Both the position numbers and the translations under genes were made by a program. A DNA stretch of 64,000 nucleotides from G958295935 sp965224235 (GTDB lineage: Bacteria > Chloroflexota > Dehalococcoidia > Lucifugimonadales > Lucifugimonadaceae). Below the pieces are notes generated by a model. It saw only the letters and a list, made by a program, of their open reading frames with translations, had not been told where the DNA came from and searched no databases. Numbering within the stretch: the stretch's first letter is position 1; each line of letters begins with the position of its first letter. The DNA lies in the NCBI GenBank assembly GCA_965224235.1, contig CBDCYP010000002.1, positions 744,001-808,000 on the forward strand. The letters are read 5' to 3'. Shown here piece by piece: positions 54,701 to 62,948 of this stretch.

Positions 54701-55946
54701 TGACCATCCGCCGCACTCCGTCGCCTACGCCGTGGCATTCTCATCAGCGGCGCCTGGAATGGGCTGCCCGGACGCCGGATGCCTTGGGTATGAACTGATT
54801 CGAGACTTGGACTTTGACGCTCGAAACAGCTACGCAGCGGGCGCCGTAGCCCGAGGATGGAGCAGAGACGAGCGTGGCTTCGGCTGGCGTCCGATAGGAA
54901 AGTTCGGTGGCTGGGGCGCACCGTTCGAAGCCGCGTTCGACGGCAACGGTCATACTATTTCGAATCTGTTTATCGACCATGCCAACGCCAACCTTGTCGG
55001 GCTGTTTGGCCGTATCGGTCGTTCGGGCGTTGTCCGTCGAGTTGGGCTGGTCGATGTCGAGATTGACGGGGGTGGCGAGACCGGCGCACTCGTCGGGCGC
55101 AGTGAAGGCGAGGTCAGCGCTAGCTACACGACGGGTACCGTCTTGGGACGTTTCAGCGCTGGTGGCCTGGTAGGGCGGAACCTGGGAACGGTAGTCGTCA
55201 GCTACTCCACCGCCGCCGTCTCTGGAAATTCGAACCTTGGTGGGCTGGTCGGGTGGAATGAAGGCGGCGTCAGCGCCAGCTATGCCAATGGCAGCATATC
55301 GGGAGTTGGTGGGGCCGGAGGGCTGGTCGGGTGGAATGAAGGCGGCGTCAGCGCCAGCTATAGCACGGCCACGGTACATGGAAGTGACAAATACGGCAAT
55401 TACGGCATCGGAGGGATTGTTGGAGAGAACAGCTCATCAGGTTGGATCTCTGCCAGCTACTGGGATATTGAGACCTCCGGCAAGTCTATGGGAGTGGGAG
55501 AAGGAGCATCCGCCGGCGTTGCGGGCAAGACCACCGGTGAGCTGCACGCCCCTACCGGCTATGCTGGCATCTACAGCGCCTGGAATGTTGACGTAGATAA
55601 CGCTGATGGGGACGCAGACGAGACGACGGGCGTAGATGATCCCTGGGACCTTGGCGCTGCCGGCCAGTACCCTGCCCTGAAGGTGGACTTCGATGGGGAC
55701 GGCGCGACAAGCTGGCAGGAGTTCGGCAACCAGCGCGGACACCGGCCAACCCCGACTCCAGTCACGCTGTCTGCAACGGCGACGCCAGCGCCGGCTCATT
55801 CACCGAAACTGCCTCATACGGGAGACGTTTCTATCTCGAGTGGGGTGCTGTTGGCGCTGGGCGCCGGGGGAAGCGCGCTGATCCTATTGGGCTCAATGGC
55901 GCTCAGAGCGCGAAGAAGGGTGGGGTTTCGTAGCTCCACCGGGTGA
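51795..55946 (+). CDS. Giant GLUG-repeat surface protein with LPxTG-like anchor
   Basis: 1383 residues from ATG 51795. Signal peptide 1-28 ends SAQ. Three modules of about 450 residues start near residues 33, 493 and 939, each with DYDID(N/D)DGLIE, a CxGYEL(T/A/I)RDLDF strand, several GLUG-type repeats (VGGLVG-N, SYATG), then SYWD-x-E(T/A)SG and a closing DxDGDG Ca-like loop with YPALKAD. The C-terminus has a Thr/Pro/Ala-rich stretch, LPHTGD at 1339, a hydrophobic helix and RARRR, as in sortase substrates. Likely adhesin or surface-layer component; no sortase gene is visible here. Confidence 0.88.
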   Translation: MKSIGTVFTLFAAVLAFLSIVGRPVSAQATAVDYDIDNDGLIEVSNLEQLEAIRHDLDGNGEPDRNADAERFIAVFPGALYGRVSCPSVGCVGYELTRDLDFEDAGSYASGAVDRGWSEAEGGEGWTPVGTGGSTILFSHLGFEGRFEGNSLTIANLYIDSQAHLGHGIGLFGNVGRTGRVERVDLVDVSIDGGGMLRIGGLAGINAGVIRSTRVTGWVYGREYVGGLVGANSGRIIDSHSTAQVLDSYLVGGLVGQNDGTILSSYATGNVSASYGEAGGLVAWNRGRIGGSYATGSVSGRDAVGGLVGFNDGGTVGATYATGAVSGRYSAAIGGLVGWNSGRIVASYSTGLISGDSYLGGLVGGNERTGSVRHSYWDTETSGLARGVGVGFSSRAQGMLTVQLQARTGYVDDFRNWNIDADDLDGDGDETTGADDPWDFGTAEQYPALKADIDGDGAATFGEFGSQPRGRTASVLSPPVTPAPPFAYAERRDYDIDDDGLIELSHLEQLDAVRYDLNGNGHLDNSADTQSYLRAFPEPLSSMGCPAQCRGYELARDLDFDDAESRASGLVDQGWSRAEGGEGWQPIGVFTDAYTIPFDAEFEGNGHTITGLFITAETRDTGRVWRNVLGLFGTTGPLSDIRRVGLVSVNVAGRDIVGGLAGKNRGRISRSFTTGSVSGNGRVSGGLVGENEGVIALSHSAASVSGSWAVVGGLVGDNRGRVTASFTTGTASGRTKVGGLAGRNGLDARITASYSMGAVYGDEMVGGLAGRSVGIITSSYSVADVIGTSIVGGLVGEMDGGETLASYSRARVSGRKTVGGLTGVTNDVTAITASYWDAEASGQPASVGDGPSEGVNGMSTSELQAPAGYSGIYTAWNMYLDSEAAQTAGTDDLWDFGTGSDYPVLRADLDGDGVATWKEFGSQTRQRSSTPVQDAGTHDYDIDDDGLIEISNLEQINAIGYDLDGDGRADHPPHSVAYAVAFSSAAPGMGCPDAGCLGYELIRDLDFDARNSYAAGAVARGWSRDERGFGWRPIGKFGGWGAPFEAAFDGNGHTISNLFIDHANANLVGLFGRIGRSGVVRRVGLVDVEIDGGGETGALVGRSEGEVSASYTTGTVLGRFSAGGLVGRNLGTVVVSYSTAAVSGNSNLGGLVGWNEGGVSASYANGSISGVGGAGGLVGWNEGGVSASYSTATVHGSDKYGNYGIGGIVGENSSSGWISASYWDIETSGKSMGVGEGASAGVAGKTTGELHAPTGYAGIYSAWNVDVDNADGDADETTGVDDPWDLGAAGQYPALKVDFDGDGATSWQEFGNQRGHRPTPTPVTLSATATPAPAHSPKLPHTGDVSISSGVLLALGAGGSALILLGSMALRARRRVGFRSSTG

Positions 55947-56010
55947 CGGCCCTCTCTTTTACTTAGAGGGTGTCTAAAACCAACTTTCCTCTGAGAATAC
56001 GTCACTGTCA

Positions 56011-56107
56011 CTGTCATTCTGAACGCAGCGAAGCGGAGTGAAGAATCTATCATCCTGGAGGGTTGGGTGGCCGAGAGATGCTTCAGTCTCCGCCCTCAGC
56101 ATGACAG
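56011..56107. repeat. MITE-like dispersed repeat
   Basis: 97 bp with inverted ends CTGTCATTCTGA and, reading inward from the right, CTGTCATGCTGA. Internal text (GCGAAGCGGAGTGAAGAATC) is like the split element at 27737. The rest of the 388-base gap after the GLUG gene shows no gene. Confidence 0.7.
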
Positions 56108-56334
56108 ATCGCTTCCAACAAGAGTGCCCTTCCTCATCTTGGCCCTCTACTTCAAAGACGAAGGGACTTACTAGATATTCTCTTAGGGGCGGTATCCGGA
56201 TCGAGGCGAAGAGCGGCAATGCGTCTGTTCATCTGCTGATCGCCGGCCTGCCCTATCACGCCTCCATCCGCCGATTGGCGGAAGAAGTGAAAGCCCGGTT
56301 CGATAGGCTGCATGTTCTCATTTTCCATATGAAT

Positions 56335-56619
56335 TTAGAAATCTGTCCTTCTGCATCGCGGGCAGTATGTTGGGACGCTCTCAACGTAAGTGGTCCATTC
56401 AGTCCCACACTCACATTCCCAACCAACCTCCCCATCCTCTTGGCTGTTGGTCAATACGAGATCGTCATAATCGAGCATCTCAGCTGTCAAATCAGTCCCC
56501 CCACAGAAGGTGCAACCAGATGTTGTTGCTTCATATCCAGCCACATCGTCTCTGCCAATCTCAATCTCCTCTGTCCACCAATGCCCTTGCAGGGAACAAC
56601 GGTACCGAACAATTTTCAA
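56335..56619 (-). CDS. Small zinc-ribbon protein
   Basis: 94 residues with paired cysteines CTFC (36/39), CEC (69/71) and CPRC (86/89), plus C8, arranged as one or two zinc ribbons. No family assigned. It lies 75 bases downstream of the PH-HIRAN-BRCT gene on the same strand and may be its partner. A strongly acidic middle (LDYDDLVLTNSQEDGE) is unusual for a DNA-binding ribbon. Confidence 0.65.
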   Translation of the reverse strand: MKIVRYRCSLQGHWWTEEIEIGRDDVAGYEATTSGCTFCGGTDLTAEMLDYDDLVLTNSQEDGEVGWECECGTEWTTYVESVPTYCPRCRRTDF

Positions 56620-56694
56620 GACGGGTTGTCTGCCCTGAAAGCATTGATAGCACTGCTCATATTTCGTGACATCGTACCTCGACCGCCCACAACT

Positions 56695-57930
56695 TCACCA
56701 GCGATATTCTGACTTTGATGCTGGCTTCTCTTCAGTCCGTTCTTTTTGGTACTCCCGCTTGGCATCGGCCATCTGTTCAATGTCAAACTGTACACCTGCA
56801 TCACGAAGTCTTGAGAGGAAGACTTCTGCATTAATGATTTCGATAGGGCGGAACCGCTTTGAGTAATCAAGCGCCTTGTCGTGTTTAGTGCCGTTGCCTT
56901 CGTATGCAGAATCACGCACTCCAAGAACAAGGATAGTGGTCCGTTTGGTGACGTTCTCGTCAAGCCTACACCCGGCGGCTGAAGATATGGCAGCGAGCTC
57001 GCCACGCGGCATCCGCATATCACCGGTAAACACGACCACTTCGCCAAACAAAGGGCCGTCCGGGTTTCCAACCCGTTTTGAATAGACATCGCTATGAAAG
57101 GAGCGGGCATATTTGTTGTCTTCAACGGGTTCTAGCTTCCCCTGTTCAGGCACTTGGACAGCTTCCGGGGTTTTCAAGTCAAGCTGTACCCCGTAGCCAT
57201 GCTCACCTCTGCCCATACTGGCCGAGCAAGTCACGTAGTACCCGGCAGCGCCCAATGCATCCAAGCCAGGTGCATACGCCTTCGCGTCCGCGCGGCCTAG
57301 ATAGCCCATCACCTGGCCAGCAGGAGACAGAACACAGACTGCGTTGGAGTCGAACGGATTGGCAGATTCTCGCTGTAGCGTAACTTTCACGAAGCGGTTG
57401 CTACGACCGTCGGTGTCCGCCATACGTTCGGCCCGCACGATGGCATCCTGGTAGTTGCTCTCCCCCACTACGTTGAGGTCGAACCGGCCAGTCCCTTGCG
57501 GCAGTTCGGTCTTGCCGCTTGTGTGCGAGGGGAGTTTATCCTCCTGCTCCCACTTCGCCGCCGCTAGCGCCGGGAGACGGGCAGAAACGTACTCAGCAAA
57601 AGTGTGGCGTCGTCCTTTGTCCGCTTCAATCCGGTGCTTCTTGCCGCCAATTATAACCGTGAGTGGGTTATCAAAAATCCCTTTTCCTGCTGTGATCGAC
57701 TCAATTTCCGCATAGGGATATGAGTCAACCTTTGAGATGGTATTCCCCCATATTGATTTGCGGATGTTCAGAATCTTCCTGTCAGTAGCCACCGCAATAG
57801 ATAGGCTTCCATTGGTCACTACTGCTCCAGGCAATTCACCATCTTCCAATTCGGAAGATAACATCCCGACTTCAGGTCGCCGCAGGAATTTCTCGTCAAC
57901 ACCGTCAATCTGTCGGAGTGCATCAAGCAT
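56695..57930 (-). CDS. PH-like + HIRAN + BRCT domain protein
   Basis: 411 residues. Residues about 30-115 look like a bacterial PH domain (VVTNGSLSIAVATDRKILNI, SYPYAEIESITAGKGIF). About 150-250 is HIRAN-like (FDLNVVGESNYQDAI, VKVTLQRESANPFDSNAVCV, GQVMGYLGRADAKAYAP). About 293-375 is BRCT (GEVVVFTGDMRMPRGELAAI, AAGCRLDENVTKRTTILVLG, KHDKALDY). A charged tail follows. HIRAN binds single-stranded or damaged DNA ends in known proteins and BRCT binds phosphopeptides or DNA, so a DNA-damage role is plausible. Low-similarity calls; the domain order is the main evidence. Confidence 0.78.
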   Translation of the reverse strand: MLDALRQIDGVDEKFLRRPEVGMLSSELEDGELPGAVVTNGSLSIAVATDRKILNIRKSIWGNTISKVDSYPYAEIESITAGKGIFDNPLTVIIGGKKHRIEADKGRRHTFAEYVSARLPALAAAKWEQEDKLPSHTSGKTELPQGTGRFDLNVVGESNYQDAIVRAERMADTDGRSNRFVKVTLQRESANPFDSNAVCVLSPAGQVMGYLGRADAKAYAPGLDALGAAGYYVTCSASMGRGEHGYGVQLDLKTPEAVQVPEQGKLEPVEDNKYARSFHSDVYSKRVGNPDGPLFGEVVVFTGDMRMPRGELAAISSAAGCRLDENVTKRTTILVLGVRDSAYEGNGTKHDKALDYSKRFRPIEIINAEVFLSRLRDAGVQFDIEQMADAKREYQKERTEEKPASKSEYRW

Positions 57931-58005
57931 GAGTTCATCCTCTCGATGATCTTACGTCCAGTCCAGCGTGAGCTGTAGTGTGAAGGTTCTTGATTTTGTC
58001 AATTT

Positions 58006-58082
58006 TGGTGGGCGGTAGAGGACTCGAACCTCTGGCCTTCTGTGTGTAAGACAGACGCTCTAACCGGCTGAGCTAACCGCCC
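58006..58082 (-). tRNA. tRNA-Val (anticodon UAC)
   Basis: Minus strand begins GGGCGGTTAGCTCAGCCGGT. The anticodon loop is CTTACAC in a TCTGT/ACAGA stem, and the T arm has GGTTCGAGTCC. The acceptor stem GGGCGGT pairs with ACCGCCC, then discriminator A and an encoded CCA (58006-58008). All arms pair. Confidence 0.96.
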
Positions 58083-58254
58083 ATTGCGGGTGATCGGGTT
58101 GGCATTTCGCTCTTGTCTCGCTTCCGACTCGGGCCCCTCCCGCGGGGTCGCCCTGATCGGAAACGATGGCCTGGATGCCAGCCGGTTTCACGATGCCAAT
58201 CCTATCAACTGAGTGGGCACGGCGAGTTCCTGTCTTGGCAAGTCCGGGTGTAGA

Positions 58255-58280
58255 TCCCCGATCGGAGTCGGGGAAGACGG
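58255..58280 (+). repeat. Dispersed TCCCCGATCGG repeat
   Basis: TCCCCGATCGGAGTCGGGG then AAGACGG, the copy closest to the consensus; in the gap between the exporter operon and tRNA-Val. Confidence 0.6.
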
Positions 58281-58352
58281 GTGGTGGCGGGCGACGGCTG
58301 GCGTGGTGAGTGCCGAGTCGCGCTGCGCCCATTACCCCCGGGGTTCTCCCGC

Positions 58353-59426
58353 CTATTCCCCTTTCGCGCCGGCTATGTCCTTGTGATGGAAGAGCCGGAC
58401 GGTCAGGACGGAGAGGATGACGATGTATGTGGTCACGACGAGGAAGCCATGTAGTGGGCCGGGCAGTCCGGCTCCGGCGGATCCGATTAAGGTGGCGTCG
58501 CCAACGGTGACCCTGGTGCCCTCGTGGACCATCCACGCGGCGACGTTGGGCCCGAGCATGTAGTCGGAGACCGTGCCGAACCAGTCGAAGAGGTTGCTCA
58601 GGACGCCGACGAGGATGAGTTCCACGACGAGATAACCCAAGCCGAGCGAGATGGCAGGGCCCGACGATGAGGTCAGCACAGAGAAGAACAGGCCGAGCAC
58701 CACGTACGGGACCAGCGTAAAGACCAGCTTACCGAACACTATGCCGACGCTGGACCACTCTCCGAAACCGGCCAGACCCCCGCCGTCGCCGAGGGTGAGC
58801 CAGGCGGCAAGCAGGCTGCTGACTACGAGCGCGAGCGACAGGAAGAGAATCCCGGCTACGGCCATCAACACGAGCGACAGGGCCTTGGACCCCAAGAATT
58901 GCCAGCGCCCGGGACCCCGTGTCAGCGCCGTCCGCAAAGTGCCCCAACCGTATTCGACACCCATCGTCGACACGGCCAGGATCGTGAGCAGGAATACTCC
59001 AATGGACTGAATGAAGCCGAGGCCGTTGGACAGGCTGGACGGCAGCACGAATATCTCGCGAGACCAGTCCCCTAACCGGGCCTGTTCCTCTTCAAGCTCG
59101 ACACAGTCTTCGCGGACAGACGTTACGAATACGCGCGCGTCCGACCTTTGCTCTTCAGAGAGTCCTGATACAAAGGACTCCATCTCACCGTCGTCAAAAA
59201 CGTCTTCGCACGAAAACTCGAAATGGACAGGGTCACCGTCCTCGTTTTCCGTCGAGTAGCCAATGTAATGGTCTGAAGTGATGTCATCATTTTGGTAGGC
59301 AATGAAGAAGCCCCACAGGAACAGTTGTGAAATCGCCGCCGCAATTGCCAGCAGCGCCCATGGCATCCATCGCTGGCGCAGCTTGAACAACTCCCAGCGT
59401 GTGAGGCGCAGTACCTCGACGATCAT
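58353..59426 (-). CDS. ABC-2 type permease, second of a tandem pair
   Basis: 357 residues. MIVEVLRLTRWELFKLRQRW, then a first membrane helix, an outer loop of about 90 acidic residues (40-130), and five further helices. Shares GVEYGWGTLRTALTRGPGR and the loop-helix plan with the next gene, so the two are duplicates and may form a heterodimer. Distal gene of the exporter operon, 95 bases after the first permease. Confidence 0.9.
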   Translation of the reverse strand: MIVEVLRLTRWELFKLRQRWMPWALLAIAAAISQLFLWGFFIAYQNDDITSDHYIGYSTENEDGDPVHFEFSCEDVFDDGEMESFVSGLSEEQRSDARVFVTSVREDCVELEEEQARLGDWSREIFVLPSSLSNGLGFIQSIGVFLLTILAVSTMGVEYGWGTLRTALTRGPGRWQFLGSKALSLVLMAVAGILFLSLALVVSSLLAAWLTLGDGGGLAGFGEWSSVGIVFGKLVFTLVPYVVLGLFFSVLTSSSGPAISLGLGYLVVELILVGVLSNLFDWFGTVSDYMLGPNVAAWMVHEGTRVTVGDATLIGSAGAGLPGPLHGFLVVTTYIVILSVLTVRLFHHKDIAGAKGE

Positions 59427-59521
59427 GCGACCTCCCGTTCACCGCCGCCGGAAAGACGGACGGACGCTTCTGAACGGCGCGTACGCGCTATATTCGATTG
59501 CCGGACTGGCTGGCTGGTAGA

Positions 59522-60580
59522 TCATTCGCCCCTCGCTCCGCCGATGTCCTTGCGCAGGATGAGCCAGAAAGCCGCGCCGCCCAGCGCGGTCATGTAGACC
59601 AGGAGAGCGACAAAGGAGTGTAACGTCCCTGGAAGGTCGCGGGCGCCTGACAGGCCGAAATCAGCCCCGGTCGTCACCACACCGGTTTCGGTCATCCAGG
59701 CAGCGATGTTTGGCCCTGGCAGGAAGTCAGAGATGTTACTGAACCAGTCGAACAGGCCACTCATGATCTGGACCAGTGTCAACTCTACGATGTAGTAGGA
59801 CAGGGATATGGCGATTCCCATGCTGGACGATGATGTCAACACCGTTACGAACAGCGCCAGGATGGCGTACGGGGCCAGCCCGTAGACCGCTTTGCCGAAC
59901 ATCACCGCAACCGTGGACCATTCACCGGCATCGGCAAGTCCGCCGCCGCCGTCCTGGGTCAGGGAGGCGGCGATCAGGCTGCTGACCGCGACGGTCAGGC
60001 TCGCGATGACGAGCCCCACCCCGCTCAACAAAATCGTCGACAGCGCCTTCGCCACCAGGAACTGCCGGCGTCCGACACCCCTGGTGAGCAGGGTCCGCAA
60101 AGTGCCCCAGCCGTACTCGACCCCCATCGCGGAAGCGCCGAGGATCATGACGAGCAAGACGCCGATGGAATGGGCGGCGCCGAGGCTATTGGCGAGGCCG
60201 CCCGGCAGGACAAAGAAGCCCCGGTGTCGCCTCTGTTCCGCCGCAACCTCTTCAATGATCCTTGGACACTGCTCGTTTCGTATTCGTTGTTCGACTCTCT
60301 GGCGCGCGTGCTCCCGGAACTCGTCTGAGACGCGCTCCACCTTGGCATCGGCGTTTCCGTCCATGATATCGGCGCATGTGATCGTGACAATGCGTTCGGT
60401 GCCCGATCGTCCCGGGTATCTTCCGGGGGAAGGGTCGCCCACGTTGTGGTAAGCGCTGTAGAAGCCCCACATCGTGCCCTGAACGACCGCCAAGGCTATG
60501 AACAAAAGTATCCAGGGCATCCATCGACGGCGGAGCTTGAACAACTCCCAGCGCGTGAGGCGCAGGACGTCGGCGATCAT
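59522..60580 (-). CDS. ABC-2 type permease, first of a tandem pair
   Basis: 352 residues; MIADVLRLTRWELFKLRRRW, one helix, an outer loop of about 90 residues (about 40-130), then five helices with GVEYGWGTLRTLLTRGVGRR. The start overlaps the ATPase stop by 4 bases (ATGA), so translation is coupled. Substrate unknown; this permease type is common in lipid, polymer or antibiotic export. Confidence 0.9.
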   Translation of the reverse strand: MIADVLRLTRWELFKLRRRWMPWILLFIALAVVQGTMWGFYSAYHNVGDPSPGRYPGRSGTERIVTITCADIMDGNADAKVERVSDEFREHARQRVEQRIRNEQCPRIIEEVAAEQRRHRGFFVLPGGLANSLGAAHSIGVLLVMILGASAMGVEYGWGTLRTLLTRGVGRRQFLVAKALSTILLSGVGLVIASLTVAVSSLIAASLTQDGGGGLADAGEWSTVAVMFGKAVYGLAPYAILALFVTVLTSSSSMGIAISLSYYIVELTLVQIMSGLFDWFSNISDFLPGPNIAAWMTETGVVTTGADFGLSGARDLPGTLHSFVALLVYMTALGGAAFWLILRKDIGGARGE

Positions 60581-61503
60581 CCCGCCTGCTGTTCGTCACT
60601 GCCGGTGACGTCGAGGAAGTACTGTTCCAGGGACGCCTGATCGGCCGCCATCTCCGTGACGTAGACCTCCGAGTGGCCGAGGGCTGCGCTCAACTCCGGC
60701 GAACGTTCACTCGGCGCCGTCACCACGACCGACTCGCCGTCCATCGTCACTTGTCCAACCCAGTCCAACGCCGACAGGACTTCGACGGCCTTTGCGTTGT
60801 CGGTCGTACGCATGCGAACCTGTGCGCCAGCTCGCGATCGAACGAGTTCATCTACCTGGCCCTGAGCGATGAGCTTGCCCTTCGACAGTATGGCCACGGA
60901 GTCGCACACTTGCTCGACCTCGTGCAGCAGGTGGCTCGAAAGGAGCACCGTGCGGCCGCTGGTGCCGAGGCTGCGGATCAGATCGCGCACCTCGGCCATG
61001 CCGGCAGGGTCCATGCCGTTGGTCGGCTCATCGAGGAACAGTAGTTCGGGGTCGCCGAGAAGGGCGTAGGCCAGGCCGAGGCGCTGCTTCATGCCGAGGG
61101 AGTAGTTGCGGAAACGGTCGTTGGCGCGGTCAGCGAGGTCGACTTTCGCTAGTAGCTCGTCCACCTCCCCGGAATCGCCTCGTCCCGAAATCCCCTGGAA
61201 GTAGGCTAGGTTGTTTCGGCCCGACAGATATGGGTAGAACGATGGTGTTTCGACTATGGCCCCGGTCCGGCGGAGAGCCTCCTGATGCGGCGTGCCGGCG
61301 CCGAGAAGGCTGAAATCGCCGGAGGTTGGCTTGACGAGTCCGAGGAGCATGCCCATCGTGGTTGTCTTGCCCGACCCGTTGGGGCCCAGAAGGCCGAAGA
61401 TGTGGCCGCGAGGCACCTCCATAGTGAGTTGGTCGACGGCCAGAATTTTGCCGTACCGCTTGGTGAGCGACCGGGTTTCTATTACAAGACGTTTGGTGGT
61501 CAC
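60577..61503 (-). CDS. ABC transporter ATPase, CcmA/DrrA type
   Basis: 308 residues. Walker A GPNGSGKTT, Q-loop region VETPSFYPYLSGRNN, signature YSLGMKQRLG, Walker B LLFLDEPTNG, and switch His in LLSSHLLHEVEQ. A C-terminal ~80-residue extension is typical of DrrA/NatA-like exporters. Heads the operon with two permeases; drives export through them. Confidence 0.95.
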   Translation of the reverse strand: MTTKRLVIETRSLTKRYGKILAVDQLTMEVPRGHIFGLLGPNGSGKTTTMGMLLGLVKPTSGDFSLLGAGTPHQEALRRTGAIVETPSFYPYLSGRNNLAYFQGISGRGDSGEVDELLAKVDLADRANDRFRNYSLGMKQRLGLAYALLGDPELLFLDEPTNGMDPAGMAEVRDLIRSLGTSGRTVLLSSHLLHEVEQVCDSVAILSKGKLIAQGQVDELVRSRAGAQVRMRTTDNAKAVEVLSALDWVGQVTMDGESVVVTAPSERSPELSAALGHSEVYVTEMAADQASLEQYFLDVTGSDEQQAG

Positions 61504-61531
61504 GGCCGTCAGTGTAGCCTACTCTGGGGGA

Positions 61532-62848
61532 TCAACTGTCAGAGGCGGCAACCTGGACGCCGCGGCAACGTATGGCGGGCAGCCGCGCCGATCCGAACAC
61601 CCACTCCGGATCCGCTGAGACCGCTTCGACGGAGTTGAGCGCGTCATAGACGTTGCCGGCGATCATGGTGTCCTTGACCCGCCCGACGATCTCTCCGTTC
61701 TCGATCCTGTAACCCAACGCCACGTTGGCCTTGAAATCGCCGCCGAGTTCGTTGCCCTGCCCCGCTCCGAGCAGCTGTTCGACGACCAGCCCTTCCTTGA
61801 TGCCGTCAAACAGGTCTTCGCGAGGTGTATCGCCGCATGCCATGTCGATCACGGACCAACCGGGCGAGGGGGTGGATGCGAGGCCCCTGTGGGCGGACGC
61901 CGTGCTCTCGGCTCCGGCCTTGCCCGCGGTCTGCAGGTCGAATATCCCCCCGCCTATGACGCCGTCCTGTATGAGGGTCACCTTCTTGCTCGGCACACCC
62001 TCATCGTCACACGGCCTGCTGCCGCTTGCGTACGGAATCGTGGGGTCGTCAAATATGGTGATGGCCTCGTCGACGGCCTTTTCACCGACCCGCCCAACGA
62101 GGGGGGACGCGCCGGTGGCGATGTTTTTGCCGTTGAATCCTGACAGCAGCGGTCCCAACAGCGCCGCGCTGACGCCGCGGGGCGTGAACACTACTGGAAC
62201 GTCGCCTGAAGGGGCAGGGGCCAACTCCTTTGAGTATTCGAGTTGGCGGAGGAGTCCCGAAAGGATCCGCTCGATCTCCTCTTCGCCGAACCACTTGCTG
62301 GAGTTGTGGCCTGCCCAAATGTTCAGCATGTCCGTGCCGCGAATCAGCTGGCCGCCGAGAAATACGTGGTACGAGGTCTGGCGGTAGGAATACTCGGCGC
62401 CATTGGAGTTGGAGAGCCACATCCGGCCGGCCGCCCACCCGACGGAGGCGTCACACAGGAGGTCCGGCCAGGGTTCGCGCAGCCGTTCGATCAACTCTTT
62501 GCCGGTCGCAATCATCTGCCCAGTCGTGACTTCGCAGATGCGGTCATCGACGATTGGCACGTCGGGGTAGCTGGTTGGTGGCGGGAACTCGAAGAACGCC
62601 TCGGACCCGAATTCCGCCAGCGCCGCGGCGCGGTCCACGAGGGCCGGTTCGATATCCGGATTCGTGGTGGACGTGAAGCCGATCCGGCCGTCGTCGATGA
62701 CCCTCAGCGCCACTCCCGACTGCTGACTAGACGAGATCTCCTTCAGCCGGTTCGACTCGAAGGATACGGGGTGGCTTTCCGATTCCAACCGGTATACTTC
62801 GGCCTGCCCGAATCTCCTGGTCGCATCTTTCAGAATCCTGTCTGTCAA
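61532..62848 (-). CDS. tldE: TldD/PmbA-family protein, TldE-type subunit
   Basis: 438 residues. FESNRLKEISSSQQSGVALR at the N-terminus, LLGPLLSGFNGKNI in the middle and GDFKANVALGYRIENGEIVG near the end mark the non-catalytic TldE/PmbA partner. No HExxxH is present. With TldD it forms a protease that degrades unfolded or modified peptides. Lies 100 bases downstream of tldD on the same strand. Confidence 0.93.
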   Translation of the reverse strand: MTDRILKDATRRFGQAEVYRLESESHPVSFESNRLKEISSSQQSGVALRVIDDGRIGFTSTTNPDIEPALVDRAAALAEFGSEAFFEFPPPTSYPDVPIVDDRICEVTTGQMIATGKELIERLREPWPDLLCDASVGWAAGRMWLSNSNGAEYSYRQTSYHVFLGGQLIRGTDMLNIWAGHNSSKWFGEEEIERILSGLLRQLEYSKELAPAPSGDVPVVFTPRGVSAALLGPLLSGFNGKNIATGASPLVGRVGEKAVDEAITIFDDPTIPYASGSRPCDDEGVPSKKVTLIQDGVIGGGIFDLQTAGKAGAESTASAHRGLASTPSPGWSVIDMACGDTPREDLFDGIKEGLVVEQLLGAGQGNELGGDFKANVALGYRIENGEIVGRVKDTMIAGNVYDALNSVEAVSADPEWVFGSARLPAIRCRGVQVAASDS

Positions 62849-62948
62849 TTCGATGTTCCTTTTACGGTTTCTGCGATGGGCCGGCGTTGTGCAGGCATCC
62901 CCGCGCGGGCCGGGCCTTGTTTGCCAGTCGTGATCGTTTCGATGGCGG

